A DNA stretch of 64,000 nucleotides from Paenibacillus sp. OV219. Lineage in GTDB: Bacteria; Bacillota; Bacilli; Paenibacillales; Paenibacillaceae. Made by a program: the position numbers and the translations under genes. The stretch spans positions 310,001 through 374,000 of the forward strand of contig NZ_FOCJ01000006.1 of NCBI RefSeq assembly GCF_900110075.1, in the 5' to 3' direction. Within the stretch, counting starts at the first letter, position 1. Every line of letters begins with the position of its first letter. Shown here one piece after another: positions 35,962 to 45,086 of this stretch. The notes under the pieces are model-generated. The model did not search any database. It saw only the letters and a program-made list of their open reading frames with translations, and was not told the origin of the DNA.

Positions 35962-35994
35962 AAGCGATGGTGCCTTGGGTGCCGTCGCTTTTTG
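35962..35994 (+). terminator. Terminator after pyk
   Basis: AAGCGATGG (35962-35970) pairs with CCGTCGCTT (35982-35990) with one wobble, followed by TTTT. Confidence 0.8.
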
Positions 35995-36015
35995 TTCAAA
36001 GCGGGTGATTAGGTG

Positions 36016-36537
36016 ATGAAGAAAGAAATCGGAGCTGGGGATAAGGCGCTCTGGCATATGCATCCACTTCGCGTCCGATATCAAGAGACGGACCAGATGG
36101 GCGTTGTGTTTCACGGGAACTACTTGACGTGGTTTGAGATTGGACGAACGGAGCTTGTCAGGTCGCTTGGTCTGTCCTATATTGAGATCGAGAAGTCAGG
36201 ACTTCTACTGCCTGTCGTTGATGTGGACATCTCGTATGTATCGCCGACTCGTTATGACGATATCGTATTTATTTGTACGCGGATCGAGGAGCTTTCCCCG
36301 ATTCGGATGGCATTCCACTCGGAGATCCGTCTGGCTGAGGATCAGGCTGCTATTCCACAGCCACAGTGGTGGCATGAAGCAGAGCCGCCTGGAAAGCTGC
36401 TTACGAAGGGCGGTACCCGCCATGTGTGGGTTAACCGGGATTGGCGCCCAGCGCGGCTGGATAAGATGTTTCCGGCCGTCTACGAGCGCCTGCAGGCAGC
36501 GGCCGCTGGCGTTGTACAAGAGGAAGGGAGCGAGTAA
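36016..36537 (+). CDS. YbgC/FadM-type acyl-CoA thioesterase (4HBT fold)
   Basis: A 173-residue hotdog-fold thioesterase. YQETDQMGVVFHGNYLTWFE carries the catalytic Asp and the 4HBT signature, and the ELVRSLGLSY segment follows. The family hydrolyses acyl-CoAs; chain-length preference cannot be read. The segment around 115-140 (PQPQWWHEAEPPGKL) is an insert compared with the shortest members. ATG at 36016 is preferred over an adjacent GTG. The fxsA gene begins three bases after the stop, so they are co-transcribed. Confidence 0.85.
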   Translation: MKKEIGAGDKALWHMHPLRVRYQETDQMGVVFHGNYLTWFEIGRTELVRSLGLSYIEIEKSGLLLPVVDVDISYVSPTRYDDIVFICTRIEELSPIRMAFHSEIRLAEDQAAIPQPQWWHEAEPPGKLLTKGGTRHVWVNRDWRPARLDKMFPAVYERLQAAAAGVVQEEGSE

Positions 36538-36540
36538 CCG

Positions 36541-36933
36541 ATGTTAAAATGGCTCGTCGCTGCAATTATTCTAATTCCGGCAATTGAGATGTGGGGCATC
36601 ATTCGAGTAGGTCACGCCATCGGCGGCTGGGCTACGTTCGGTCTCATCCTGCTCACCGGCTTCGCAGGCGCACAGCTCGCACGCCTCGAAGGACGTAAAG
36701 CGATCGCGGAGGTGAAATTGCATCTCCAAAGCGGCAAGCCTCCGGGCCATGCGATGCTCAACGGTATCTGTGTCCTTGTCGGCGGCTTGCTTCTCCTCAT
36801 GCCGGGCTTCTTCACGGACATTGTTGGCATAACGCTGTTGTTCCCACTAACTAGACCGTTCTATCGGATGATGATCTACCGCTGGCTTGAGAATAAGATG
36901 CGCAGTGGCTCGATCACGATTTGGAGAAGGTAA
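36541..36933 (+). CDS. fxsA: FxsA-family membrane protein (YtzA)
   Basis: A 130-residue cytoplasmic-membrane protein with three or four hydrophobic helices and the FxsA pattern: IPAIEMWGIIRVG, GARLARLEG-like (GAQLARLEGRKA), LLLLMPGFFTDIVGITLL and PLTRPFYRMMIYRWL. FxsA was named for relief of phage T7 exclusion in E. coli, but its normal role is not known. The same place downstream of pyk and upstream of ytvI is found in B. subtilis. It ends the transcript at a strong bidirectional terminator. Confidence 0.9.
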   Translation: MLKWLVAAIILIPAIEMWGIIRVGHAIGGWATFGLILLTGFAGAQLARLEGRKAIAEVKLHLQSGKPPGHAMLNGICVLVGGLLLLMPGFFTDIVGITLLFPLTRPFYRMMIYRWLENKMRSGSITIWRR

Positions 36934-37002
36934 CTATATGCAAGCAAAGCGGCCAGCGCGATTAGCAATCCGGCTCGTTGTTTTAGCCTAGTATGCAAAT
37001 GA

Positions 37003-37039
37003 AAAAAACACGCTTAGCCACAGGCTAAGCGTGTTTTTT
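37003..37039. terminator. Bidirectional terminator between fxsA and ytvI
   Basis: AAAAAACACGCTTAGCC (37003-37019) and GGCTAAGCGTGTTTTTT (37023-37039) are perfect 17-base complements around an ACA loop. A tracts and T tracts on the two sides make it a terminator in both directions. Confidence 0.9.
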
Positions 37040-37066
37040 CGTGTGTGCGCTAAACGTAAAGCGTGT

Positions 37067-37323
37067 CCTGTAAGGGACGAAAGCGAGCACTAGCACGCAG
37101 CTTCATAAACGCATCTCTGTAGCAGTCTACGTTCCCATGGTCCCACAGGGACACCAGGTACCTAAGCAACTTCAAACGTAATGCGTGTCCCGCAAGGGAC
37201 GAAAGCGAGGTTACGCACAACCGTACTCGCGAGCGCTTCTCTGTAACCCAAACGTTATCTATTCCGGGAGTCCAGAGGGTTGGTAAACCCTTGGGGTCCC
37301 CCTTCTAGGGGGATTTAGGGGGT
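37067..37323 (-). repeat. Composite palindromic intergenic repeat, locus 2
   Basis: Two copies of the GTCC(C)-loop-GGGAC element with flank (37070-37105 and 37182-37210), a GGTCCC-ACA-GGGACACC hairpin between them (37139-37155), and the G-rich element (37262-37323) whose TAGGGGGATTTAGGGGG is identical to that at locus 1. It directly follows ytvI on the minus strand, three bases past its stop. The gap 36934-37326 has no gene. Confidence 0.75.
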
Positions 37324-37326
37324 GGT

Positions 37327-38445
37327 TCAAGGTTTCGGCCCCCGTACCACAAACAAATACAAATCTCGAAACACGTTTGCTCTATGTACGGTTGTAAGTA
37401 TCACGAGTGAGACGGGACCGATTATGAGGCCGACGACGCCGAACAGCTTGAGCCCGACGAACATGGCGATTAGCGTCGGCAGCGCTTCGAGTCCGACACT
37501 GCTTGCGAGTACCTTCGGCTCGATCGTCTGTCTACATACAAGAATGACTACATAGAGAATTGACAAGCTGATGCCGAGAGAGACCTCGCCATAGATGAAC
37601 GTATACGCGATCCAGGGGATCATTGCTGCTCCAACACCAAGATAAGGCAGAAGATCGACTAGACCGATCAGCATGCCGATCGTGATCGCGTAATTAACGC
37701 CTATGATAAGCAGGCCAATCGTCACAACGACCGCCGTAATGGAGATCATAATGAACTGGGCTCGCAAATAACCGAACAATGCTTTTTGCAGGTCAACCCA
37801 GACAACCGACGAGGACTGCCTCATTTGCTCAGGGAACCAGCCCGACAGCCGCTTGACATAGATGCTCCAATCCTTCGAGATGAAGAAAGCAGCGAGCAAT
37901 ACGACGATCATAATAGTGGCTACATTTGGTAAGGAAGTAATAATATTCACAATGCTATTTAAGAAATAGGTTATAATATTGGTACTTGTTTGTGCGAGTA
38001 AATTGGCCGTATCGGATATTCGAGCGTTAATCGTATCGTGATAGTTCGGGTTCGCATCATAGAAGGAATTGAGCTTACCGATGAGATTCTGAATTTCCGG
38101 TGAAGCCACGATAGATTCGAATTCATCGCGCCACCAATCAATCGAGCTGCTGACTGATTTCGATAGATGAATGATTTCAACCACAATTCGCGTCACAAGC
38201 GCGGATACAATGGTAAGCATCGCCACGACGAAAACAAGCAGCGTCAGAGTAACACCAATCCAGCGAGGCAGCTTCAGCTTCCGATTCAATAAGTTTACGA
38301 TTGGATTAATGGCATAAGCGAGGAGCCAGCCGAGTAAGAATGGATACACAAGCGGCGTTACATAAATGACAGCGAGCACGGCGCCTACCAGTCCGAGAAG
38401 CAGTAGAAACGCGCGCCATATCCGTTTCCAAATGACACGATCCAT
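37327..38445 (-). CDS. ytvI: YtvI, sporulation integral membrane protein (AI-2E transporter family)
   Basis: A 372-residue membrane protein with about seven or eight helices in the AI-2E transporter/PerM family layout: three N-terminal helices, an extracytoplasmic segment of about 100 residues (around 95-150), and a C-terminal bundle with GLVDLLPYLGVGAAMIPW and GPVSLVILTTVHRANVF. YtvI is a sigma-E-dependent sporulation gene in B. subtilis; its substrate is unknown. I choose the ATG reading MDRVIWKR after AAAGGAGTG; an upstream GTG overlaps that site. It is convergent with fxsA. Confidence 0.87.
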   Translation of the reverse strand: MDRVIWKRIWRAFLLLLGLVGAVLAVIYVTPLVYPFLLGWLLAYAINPIVNLLNRKLKLPRWIGVTLTLLVFVVAMLTIVSALVTRIVVEIIHLSKSVSSSIDWWRDEFESIVASPEIQNLIGKLNSFYDANPNYHDTINARISDTANLLAQTSTNIITYFLNSIVNIITSLPNVATIMIVVLLAAFFISKDWSIYVKRLSGWFPEQMRQSSSVVWVDLQKALFGYLRAQFIMISITAVVVTIGLLIIGVNYAITIGMLIGLVDLLPYLGVGAAMIPWIAYTFIYGEVSLGISLSILYVVILVCRQTIEPKVLASSVGLEALPTLIAMFVGLKLFGVVGLIIGPVSLVILTTVHRANVFRDLYLFVVRGPKP

Positions 38446-38549
38446 ATGAGCGATCACTCCTTTATATAGTGCAGGCGAGCATCAACTTTCACCTTACAGT
38501 GTAGCATAGCAGGCTCACAATTTACCAAAAAAGTACGTTCTCCCCCAAG

Positions 38550-38611
38550 TTTACGCCTTATTTACAAATCATTAACATGTGATAAACATTGACGCTTCAT
38601 AATTGTATTAT
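38550..38611 (+). promoter_or_regulatory. Pho box and promoter of ppk1
   Basis: Four direct hexamers with an exact 11-base period: TTTACG (38550), TTTACA (38561), TTAACA (38572) and TAAACA (38583). This fits the PhoP-binding repeat TT(A/C/T)ACA of B. subtilis with about five-base spacers. TATTAT (38606-38611) lies 17 bases after the last repeat, so TAAACA occupies the -35 position. The layout is typical of a PhoP-activated promoter. Confidence 0.7.
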
Positions 38612-38635
38612 TCGACATGCAGGAGGACTACACAA

Positions 38636-40696
38636 ATGAACAAACTAATGTCGCCGTATGTTAACCGCGACTTGAGCTGGGTCGAGTTTAATCGCAGAGT
38701 GCTGGAGGAAGCGCAGGACCAGGATAATCCTCTTCTTGAGCGGGCTAAATTTCTGGCAATCGTCGCAAGCAATCTCGATGAATTTATGAGCGTACGCGTA
38801 GCTGGTATTCAAGATCAGATAAAGGCTGGATACACGAAGCATGATTTTACCGGCTATTCGCCTGCGGGACTATGGAAGCGCCTAATGAAGCGCACGGGCC
38901 TAATGGTGGTTGAACAATATCGCACTTATCGTGAAGTGCTCCGAGGCTTAACGAAGGAAGGCATCTGCTTCCGCCAAATAGACGAGCTTAACGCTCAGCA
39001 GCTGAAAGCGGTCGATGATTATTTCCTCGAAATCGTCTTTCCCGTGCTGACGCCGATGGCGGTGGACCAGAGCCGACCGTTCCCGCTGCTTCATACTAAG
39101 GAGCTCTATTTATCTGTACTGCTCGGCCGTGAGAATATGCCCGAGGAAGAGGAGCCATTCTTTGCAATCGTACAAGTTCCGTCAATCTTATCCCGTTTTA
39201 TACAGCTTCCTAACCGAGTGAACAGCAAGAAGAGCGAATATCTACTGCTTGAGCAATTGATTGAGCGGCATATTAACACGCTCTTTAACGGTTATACGAC
39301 GATCTCGGTCGATCCGTTCCGTTTAACCCGTAATGCGGATCTCACATTGAACGAAGAAGGTGCAGAAGATCTGCTCGAGGAAATTGAGAAGGAGATTCGC
39401 CGCCGTCGCTGGGGGCTTCCAGTTCGTTTAGAATATGGCAAAGACATGCATCCGTATGCGCTGCAAATGCTCAAGGAAGAGCTTGAGCAAGGGGAGAATT
39501 TGTTTGAAATTGATGGGCCGCTGGACCTAAGCTTCTTAATGAAGTTTGCTTCTGCGCTGCCGGGCTATGATAATCTTCGTTTCGAGCGAATAGAACCGGT
39601 CTACCCGCATGAGTTTGACGCGGATGATATGTTCTCCGTCATTCGCCAGGAAGATGTGCTGCTCTATCATCCATATGAATCGTTCGAAGCCGTAACCGAC
39701 TTCGTAACAGATGCGGCGCATGACCCCGATGTTCTCGCCATCAAAATGACCCTTTACCGCGTGAGCGGCCAATCCGCGCTCGTTCAAGCGCTTGCGATGG
39801 CTGCGGAATCCGGTAAGCAAGTGACCGTTGTACTTGAGCTGAAGGCGCGTTTCGACGAGGAACGGAACATCGCATGGGCGCGTCAGCTCGAGAAGGCGGG
39901 CTGTCACGTCGTGTACGGCCTCGTAGGCTTGAAGACGCATGCGAAGATAACGCTCGTCGTACGCAAGGAGCAAGGCATGCTGCGCCGATATGTTCATGTC
40001 GGCACAGGCAATTACAACGACAGTACGGCGAAGCTATATACCGATATCGGGTTGTTTACATCCCATCCGATAATCGGGGCGGATGCATCTGCTTTGTTCA
40101 ACGAGATTACCGGATACTCTTCACCCTATGAGTGGAAGGCGTTTGGCGTTGCACCTACAGATTTGAAACAGAAGCTGTTCGATCTGATGGAGCGAGAGAA
40201 GCAGCATGCGGCTGAAGGGAAGCCGGCACATATTATTGCCAAGATGAACAGCCTGTCAAATCAGGAAATCATCGATAAGCTGTATGAAGCGTCGCAAGCG
40301 GGTGTACGCATCGAACTGATCGTACGTGGCGTATGCTGCCTTCGTCCGGGAGTACAAGGACAGAGTGAGAATATTCGGGTCATAAGCATCGTAGACCGAT
40401 TTTTGGAACATTCGCGGATTATATATTTTCATAACGGAGGCGACGAAGAGGTTTACTTGTCGAGCGCGGATTGGATGACCCGTAACTTAACCCGCCGGAT
40501 TGAGCTCATGTGCCCTGTATTCGATGCCAAATTGCGCAAGACGTTAATGAACGTGCTTAAGCTCAATTTGGAAGATAATAAGAAGGCGCGTGAGCTGCAA
40601 TCCGACGGCAGTTATGAATCGGTGCAGAATGAACGACCAGCACTCAGAAGCCAATTCTATGCGAAAAATATTCGTAACTGGAAGAGCTACCGGTAG
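38636..40696 (+). CDS. ppk1: Ppk1, polyphosphate kinase
   Basis: A 686-residue polyphosphate kinase that makes polyphosphate from ATP. It has the N-terminal domain (NRDLSWVEFNRRVLEEA), the head domain, and two PLD-like catalytic domains; the autophosphorylated histidine is in YVHVGTGNYNDSTAKLYTD (about residue 454), and DWMTRNLTRRIELMCPV is the C1/C2 signature. Length is normal. GGAGGA precedes the ATG. Its Pho-box promoter predicts induction under phosphate limitation. It runs convergently into ppx with a ten-base overlap of the coding ends. Confidence 0.96.
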   Translation: MNKLMSPYVNRDLSWVEFNRRVLEEAQDQDNPLLERAKFLAIVASNLDEFMSVRVAGIQDQIKAGYTKHDFTGYSPAGLWKRLMKRTGLMVVEQYRTYREVLRGLTKEGICFRQIDELNAQQLKAVDDYFLEIVFPVLTPMAVDQSRPFPLLHTKELYLSVLLGRENMPEEEEPFFAIVQVPSILSRFIQLPNRVNSKKSEYLLLEQLIERHINTLFNGYTTISVDPFRLTRNADLTLNEEGAEDLLEEIEKEIRRRRWGLPVRLEYGKDMHPYALQMLKEELEQGENLFEIDGPLDLSFLMKFASALPGYDNLRFERIEPVYPHEFDADDMFSVIRQEDVLLYHPYESFEAVTDFVTDAAHDPDVLAIKMTLYRVSGQSALVQALAMAAESGKQVTVVLELKARFDEERNIAWARQLEKAGCHVVYGLVGLKTHAKITLVVRKEQGMLRRYVHVGTGNYNDSTAKLYTDIGLFTSHPIIGADASALFNEITGYSSPYEWKAFGVAPTDLKQKLFDLMEREKQHAAEGKPAHIIAKMNSLSNQEIIDKLYEASQAGVRIELIVRGVCCLRPGVQGQSENIRVISIVDRFLEHSRIIYFHNGGDEEVYLSSADWMTRNLTRRIELMCPVFDAKLRKTLMNVLKLNLEDNKKARELQSDGSYESVQNERPALRSQFYAKNIRNWKSYR

Positions 40697-42216
40697 TCAG
40701 GTGTGTGTAGAAGAGGCGTTAAGTTCCACAGCTTCTTGAAGTCGCTCGCGAGTGAATCGACTTCCTTGCGTTCAACGGCGAGCATCCCTTCGGCACGCAG
40801 CGCGCGCAAGTGAAGCTTACCGCCTGACACTTCAATGCTCAGCTTGCCGATTGCCTGCGTCTCGCTGCGGTCGAGTGCGATTGCAAGCTGCAGTACGGCA
40901 CCAAGCTTGCATACCGTTTCAATGTCTTCTTCGCTTAATAGCGGTTTGTACGCGGCAGCCGTCTGTTTTACCCGGCTCTTGCCTTTATACGATGCGATTA
41001 GAGAACAGATCAGCAGCTCTCGGTGGGATAGGCCGTTAATATGCGAATTGATCATGAGATAGAAAGTATGCTTCTTGTAATCATAGTAGTCGATGCTCGC
41101 TCCAATGCGGTGCAGAATCGAAGCAATGTCGAGATACTGCCGTACGAGGTCAAGCGCTGGCAGCTTCGAACCTAGCAGATCAATTAAGCTCAGTACAGTG
41201 CGATTTACCTGCGAGGTATGTTGCATCGGCGCCTCGGGGTGAAGCGCAGCGAGATTATTGACACTGTACGTAATGACATCATCAAGCCGCGGTCTCTCTG
41301 GGAAACGAGTTGCATAGAACAAACCGTCTCTGAGTCCGGCTGCGCAAACAATATAATGAGAAGCCGAGATGGCGCGATAGATTGTTCTCAGGATCGCGAT
41401 CCCCGGTACAATAATATCGACCCGGTCCTTTGATAAACCAGGCACTTTGCTTCTCTTATCTAGTGGCTGCTTGCGCATAAGCTCGAATAATTCATCGGTT
41501 GAAGCCGCATCCAGTGAGTAATTGTTTGTACTTGGAAACGGATATTTGACATGTGATTGATGCACTTTGCCGAGCGCTCGCACCGTGCCGCCAATGCCGA
41601 CGAGCGGGAGGTTTGGCGAGCTGCGGAGCCAGGTCTCATGTTCTATTTTATCTTCAATATGCTTCTCAAGCTCCTTGAGCTGCTGATCGGACAGCATCCC
41701 GCCTTTGGCATATCGTTTCGTCATGCTGACGCAGCCGAAAGGGAATGAGATGGCATGGACAAGCTTACGATTCTTGAATAGCGACACCTCCGTGCTTCCG
41801 CCTCCGATGTCGATCAGGAAGCCGTCCTCAATTGCCATGGAGTTAACCATACCGAGGTAGCCGTAATCGGCTTCTTGCTTGCCAGAGAGCAGCTCGATCG
41901 GCAGGCCTGACTCCGCTTCAATGCGGCGAAGGATATGACTCTGATTCGTTGCATTACGGATTGCAGCTGTGGCAACGGCGCGGATGTGTCCAGTGCGATG
42001 ATGTGCACAAATAAGCCGGAAGTGATTCATCATATCGACAAGCTCATCAATGGATTGCTCAGGAAGCGCGCCATCATCATCGAGCTGCTCGCTAAGACGG
42101 GCGGAATGTTTGCTGCCGTCGATAACGCGGTTGGCACCGCCGACTGTACGTTCATAAACGACTAGCCGAATGGAGTTGGATCCGATATCAATGATGCCGA
42201 TGCGCTGTTCTGTCAT
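40687..42216 (-). CDS. ppx: Ppx/GppA-family exopolyphosphatase
   Basis: A 509-residue member of the Ppx/GppA family, which releases phosphate from polyphosphate ends or hydrolyses pppGpp. It shows the ASKHA nucleotide-binding motifs IGIIDIGSNSIRLVVYE and DIGGGSTEVSLF, the ATAAIRNATN segment, and a C-terminal helical HD-type domain (about 310-509). The start is the ATG reading MTEQRIGI after AAAGGGGA. The convergent, overlapping neighbour is ppk1, so the pair that makes and degrades polyphosphate is paired head to head at its 3' ends. The choice between Ppx and GppA activity is open. Confidence 0.9.
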   Translation of the reverse strand: MTEQRIGIIDIGSNSIRLVVYERTVGGANRVIDGSKHSARLSEQLDDDGALPEQSIDELVDMMNHFRLICAHHRTGHIRAVATAAIRNATNQSHILRRIEAESGLPIELLSGKQEADYGYLGMVNSMAIEDGFLIDIGGGSTEVSLFKNRKLVHAISFPFGCVSMTKRYAKGGMLSDQQLKELEKHIEDKIEHETWLRSSPNLPLVGIGGTVRALGKVHQSHVKYPFPSTNNYSLDAASTDELFELMRKQPLDKRSKVPGLSKDRVDIIVPGIAILRTIYRAISASHYIVCAAGLRDGLFYATRFPERPRLDDVITYSVNNLAALHPEAPMQHTSQVNRTVLSLIDLLGSKLPALDLVRQYLDIASILHRIGASIDYYDYKKHTFYLMINSHINGLSHRELLICSLIASYKGKSRVKQTAAAYKPLLSEEDIETVCKLGAVLQLAIALDRSETQAIGKLSIEVSGGKLHLRALRAEGMLAVERKEVDSLASDFKKLWNLTPLLHTPDYR

Positions 42217-42363
42217 TCGCGAAATCCCCTTTAGAGGCGTAAAGCCAGTCATGTTATACTGCACATATTACCACTAGGGACAGTCGTAAGAAAGTGTTGT
42301 TTTGAACGGGTAAAAGTGAAATGTTTAGGGAAAAATCAATGCAGGTTAAGTAGAAGAAAAAAC

Positions 42364-42391
42364 CTTTATGGTAGCGATAAAGCAATTTTAT
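42364..42391 (+). promoter_or_regulatory. CcpC-type operator upstream of citZ
   Basis: ATAA (42377-42380), seven bases, TTAT (42388-42391) is exactly the CcpC box ATAA-N7-TTAT known from B. subtilis citB and citZ. A third half-site, CTTTAT (42364-42369), is seven bases upstream and mirrors ATAAAG. It ends 12 bases before the predicted -35. CcpC represses citrate-synthesis genes unless citrate is high. A weak cre-like TGTTAACGTTAC lies nearer the gene (about 42467). Confidence 0.5.
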
Positions 42392-42402
42392 ATCCGATTT
42401 TG

Positions 42403-42431
42403 TTCACTTCTTGGTCAAAATCCGATATGAT
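42403..42431 (+). promoter_or_regulatory. Sigma-A-like promoter for citZ
   Basis: TTCACT (42403-42408) and TATGAT (42426-42431) with a 17-base spacer; the citZ ATG is at 42519, leaving a leader of about 80 bases. The gap 42217-42518 contains this and the CcpC-type site and no gene. Confidence 0.5.
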
Positions 42432-42518
42432 TAGAACGACGATTGTGGAACTCGAATCCAATTATTGTTAACGTTACTCCATTTATTTTAAATAAAAGAG
42501 ACTAAAGGAGAGAGAAAC

Positions 42519-43631
42519 ATGACAGTGACCAAAGGTCTGGAAGGAATAGTCGCAACGACATCCTCGATCAGCTCCATTATTGATGGCGTACTGACATATC
42601 GCGGGATCAACATCGATGATCTTGCTGAGCATGCTTCTTTTGAAGAAGTGGCTTACTTGCTCTGGTACGGTAAGCTTCCGAACCAATCTGAGCTTGATGA
42701 GCTAATTAAGAAGTTTGGCGAATATGCAGCAGTACCAACGCAGGTGCTGGATCAAATCAAGCTGTACCCAAGCAACACGAACTCGATGGCAGCACTTCGT
42801 ACGGCAGTTTCGAGTCTGGCGCTTTATGATGAATCCGCTAACGAGATGTCGCAAGAAGCGAACATTAAGAAAGCCATTAAACTGCAAGCACAGATCCCGA
42901 CAATCGTTGCTGCGTTTGCCCGCATTCGCGAAGGCAAAGAGCCGGTGGCTCCGAAGTCCGGTGTATCGATCGCTTACAACTTCCTGTACATGCTGACTGG
43001 CCAAGAGCCGGATCAAGTTGCCATTAAAGCGCTTGACCAAGCACTTGTGCTTCACGCAGACCATGAGCTGAACGCATCCACATTCGCAGCACGCGTTACA
43101 GTTGCTACGCTATCGGATATTTACTCCGGCGTAACTTCGGCTATCGGCGCGCTCAAAGGCCCGTTGCACGGCGGTGCGAACGAAGCAGTAATGGTTATGC
43201 TCGAAGAAATCGGTTCGTTCGGTAACGTTGAATCGTATATCAACGAGAAGCTTGCGAACAAAGAGAAAATTATGGGCTTCGGCCACCGTGTTTACAAAAA
43301 CGGAGATCCACGTGCGAAGCATCTGCAGAAGATGTCCCGTGAGCTTGGCAAATTGACTGGCAACATGGAGCTGTACGAAATGTCTGTGAAGATTGAAGAG
43401 CTTGTAACAGGTCAGAAGGGTCTGAAGCCAAACGTTGACTTCTACTCCGCATCTGTTTACACAACGCTTCAAATTCCACGCGACCTGTTCACGCCGATCT
43501 TCGCGATCAGCCGTTGCACGGGTTGGACTGCACACATTCTTGAGCAATACGAGAACAACCGCTTGATCCGTCCGCGTGCTGAGTACACAGGACCGGTAGA
43601 TCAAAAGGTAACTCCAATCGCTCAACGTTAA
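42519..43631 (+). CDS. citZ: CitZ, citrate synthase (type II)
   Basis: A 370-residue citrate synthase that condenses acetyl-CoA and oxaloacetate at the entry to the TCA cycle. Catalytic residues are visible: the His of LHADHELNAS, the His of GFGHRVYKNGDPRAK and the Asp of KPNVDFYSASVY. The AAAGGAGAG ribosome site precedes ATG. Codon choice is that of a highly expressed gene. It stands upstream of icd and mdh as in B. subtilis; a long hairpin lies between citZ and icd. Confidence 0.97.
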   Translation: MTVTKGLEGIVATTSSISSIIDGVLTYRGINIDDLAEHASFEEVAYLLWYGKLPNQSELDELIKKFGEYAAVPTQVLDQIKLYPSNTNSMAALRTAVSSLALYDESANEMSQEANIKKAIKLQAQIPTIVAAFARIREGKEPVAPKSGVSIAYNFLYMLTGQEPDQVAIKALDQALVLHADHELNASTFAARVTVATLSDIYSGVTSAIGALKGPLHGGANEAVMVMLEEIGSFGNVESYINEKLANKEKIMGFGHRVYKNGDPRAKHLQKMSRELGKLTGNMELYEMSVKIEELVTGQKGLKPNVDFYSASVYTTLQIPRDLFTPIFAISRCTGWTAHILEQYENNRLIRPRAEYTGPVDQKVTPIAQR

Positions 43632-43652
43632 GCTGAAAGAAGCGCCTTGTCG

Positions 43653-43707
43653 TGACGGGGTGCCGACTGGCAGCGCCTTAAAAAGCGCGGTCAGCCGGCT
43701 CCCGTCA
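43653..43707 (+). other. Long imperfect hairpin between citZ and icd
   Basis: TGACGGG (43653-43659) pairs with CCCGTCA (43701-43707), then GCCG/CGGC, CTG/CAG and GCGC/GCGC (43673-43676, 43685-43688) follow inward with small bulges. The loop is CTTAAAAA. No T tract follows, so it is likely an intercistronic processing or stability element rather than a terminator. Confidence 0.55.
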
Positions 43708-43757
43708 TGTTATGTATAGCGATTATATGAACTTCAAATTATAGGAGGATTTCAACC

Positions 43758-45050
43758 ATGAAACTCGAAAAATTCGCTCTACCAACTGAAGGACAACAAA
43801 TTACAATCGATAACGGCGTGCTTACTGTGCCGAACAACCCAATCGTACCTTTCATCGAAGGCGACGGCACAGGCCGTGACATCTGGAAAGCGTCCAAGCG
43901 TGTTCTGGATGCAGCTGTTGAGAAAGCATACGGCGGCGAGAAGAAGATCGCTTGGTACGAAGTATTCGCCGGCGAAAAAGCATTCAATAATTACGGCGAA
44001 TGGCTGCCAGCTGATACGCTGACTGCAATCCGCGAATATATCGTAGCAATCAAAGGTCCGTTGACTACGCCAATCGGCGGCGGTATCCGTTCCCTGAACG
44101 TAGCGCTTCGCCAAGAGCTTGACCTGTATGTATGCTTGCGTCCAGTTCGTTACTTCGACGGCGTACCTTCCCCAGTTAAACGTCCTGAGCTGGTAGACAT
44201 GGTTATCTTCCGTGAGAACACTGAAGATATCTACGCTGGCATCGAGTACCAAGAAGGCTCTGCAGATGTTAAGAAAGTGATCTCGTTCCTGCAAAACGAA
44301 ATGGGCGTTAACAAAATCCGCTTCCCAGAAACTTCGGGTATCGGCATTAAGCCAGTTTCCGCTGAAGGTTCGAAACGTCTTGCACGTGCTGCGATTGAAT
44401 ACGCGCTGAAGCATGGCCGTAAAACGTTGACACTTGTTCATAAAGGTAACATCATGAAGTTCACTGAAGGTGCATTCAAAACTTGGGGCTATGAAGTCGC
44501 TGAGCAAGAATTCGCTAACGAGACATTCACATGGGGTCAATACGACCGCATTAAAGAAGCAGAAGGCACTGACGCTGCAAACAAAGCACAAAAAGAAGCA
44601 GAAGCAGCTGGCAAGCTGATCGTGAAGGACGCAATTGCGGACATCGCGCTTCAACAAGTATTGACTCGTCCTACAGACTTCGACGTTATCGCTACGTTGA
44701 ACCTGAACGGTGACTACCTGTCTGATGCACTGGCTGCACAAGTTGGCGGTATCGGTATCGCACCAGGCGCGAACATCAACTACTTGACTGGCCACGCGAT
44801 CTTCGAAGCAACTCACGGTACTGCGCCTAAGTACGCTGACCTTGACGTTGTAAACCCAGGCTCGGTTATCCTCTCTGGCGTTATGCTGCTTGAGCACCTT
44901 GGCTGGCAAGAAGCGGCTGATTCCATCTACAAAGGTCTGGAAACAGCTATCAACAACAAGACCGTTACTTATGACTTCGCACGCCTGATGGAAGGCGCTA
45001 CTGAAGTGAAATGTTCTGCATTCGCTGACGAAATCATCAAAAATCTGTAA
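43758..45050 (+). CDS. icd: Icd, isocitrate dehydrogenase (NADP-type)
   Basis: A 430-residue NADP-dependent isocitrate dehydrogenase that makes 2-oxoglutarate. It has [11 protein letters not shown], the substrate loop [19 protein letters not shown] with the regulatory/active-site serine, [12 protein letters not shown], the catalytic [12 protein letters not shown] lysine, and THGTAPKYA for cofactor binding. AGGAGG precedes the ATG by 11 bases. It is the second of the three clustered TCA genes. After its stop lies the locus 3 intergenic repeat and a bidirectional terminator. Confidence 0.97.
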   Translation: MKLEKFALPTEGQQITIDNGVLTVPNNPIVPFIEGDGTGRDIWKASKRVLDAAVEKAYGGEKKIAWYEVFAGEKAFNNYGEWLPADTLTAIREYIVAIKGPLTTPIGGGIRSLNVALRQELDLYVCLRPVRYFDGVPSPVKRPELVDMVIFRENTEDIYAGIEYQEGSADVKKVISFLQNEMGVNKIRFPETSGIGIKPVSAEGSKRLARAAIEYALKHGRKTLTLVHKGNIMKFTEGAFKTWGYEVAEQEFANETFTWGQYDRIKEAEGTDAANKAQKEAEAAGKLIVKDAIADIALQQVLTRPTDFDVIATLNLNGDYLSDALAAQVGGIGIAPGANINYLTGHAIFEATHGTAPKYADLDVVNPGSVILSGVMLLEHLGWQEAADSIYKGLETAINNKTVTYDFARLMEGATEVKCSAFADEIIKNL

Positions 45051-45086
45051 GGAATAGGGAGCTCCCTATTTACCCCACACTTATAC

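Noticed and set aside
42464-42480. CcpA cre site in front of citZ
   Set aside because: TGTTAACGTTAC matches the consensus only in part, so it is not listed as a separate feature.
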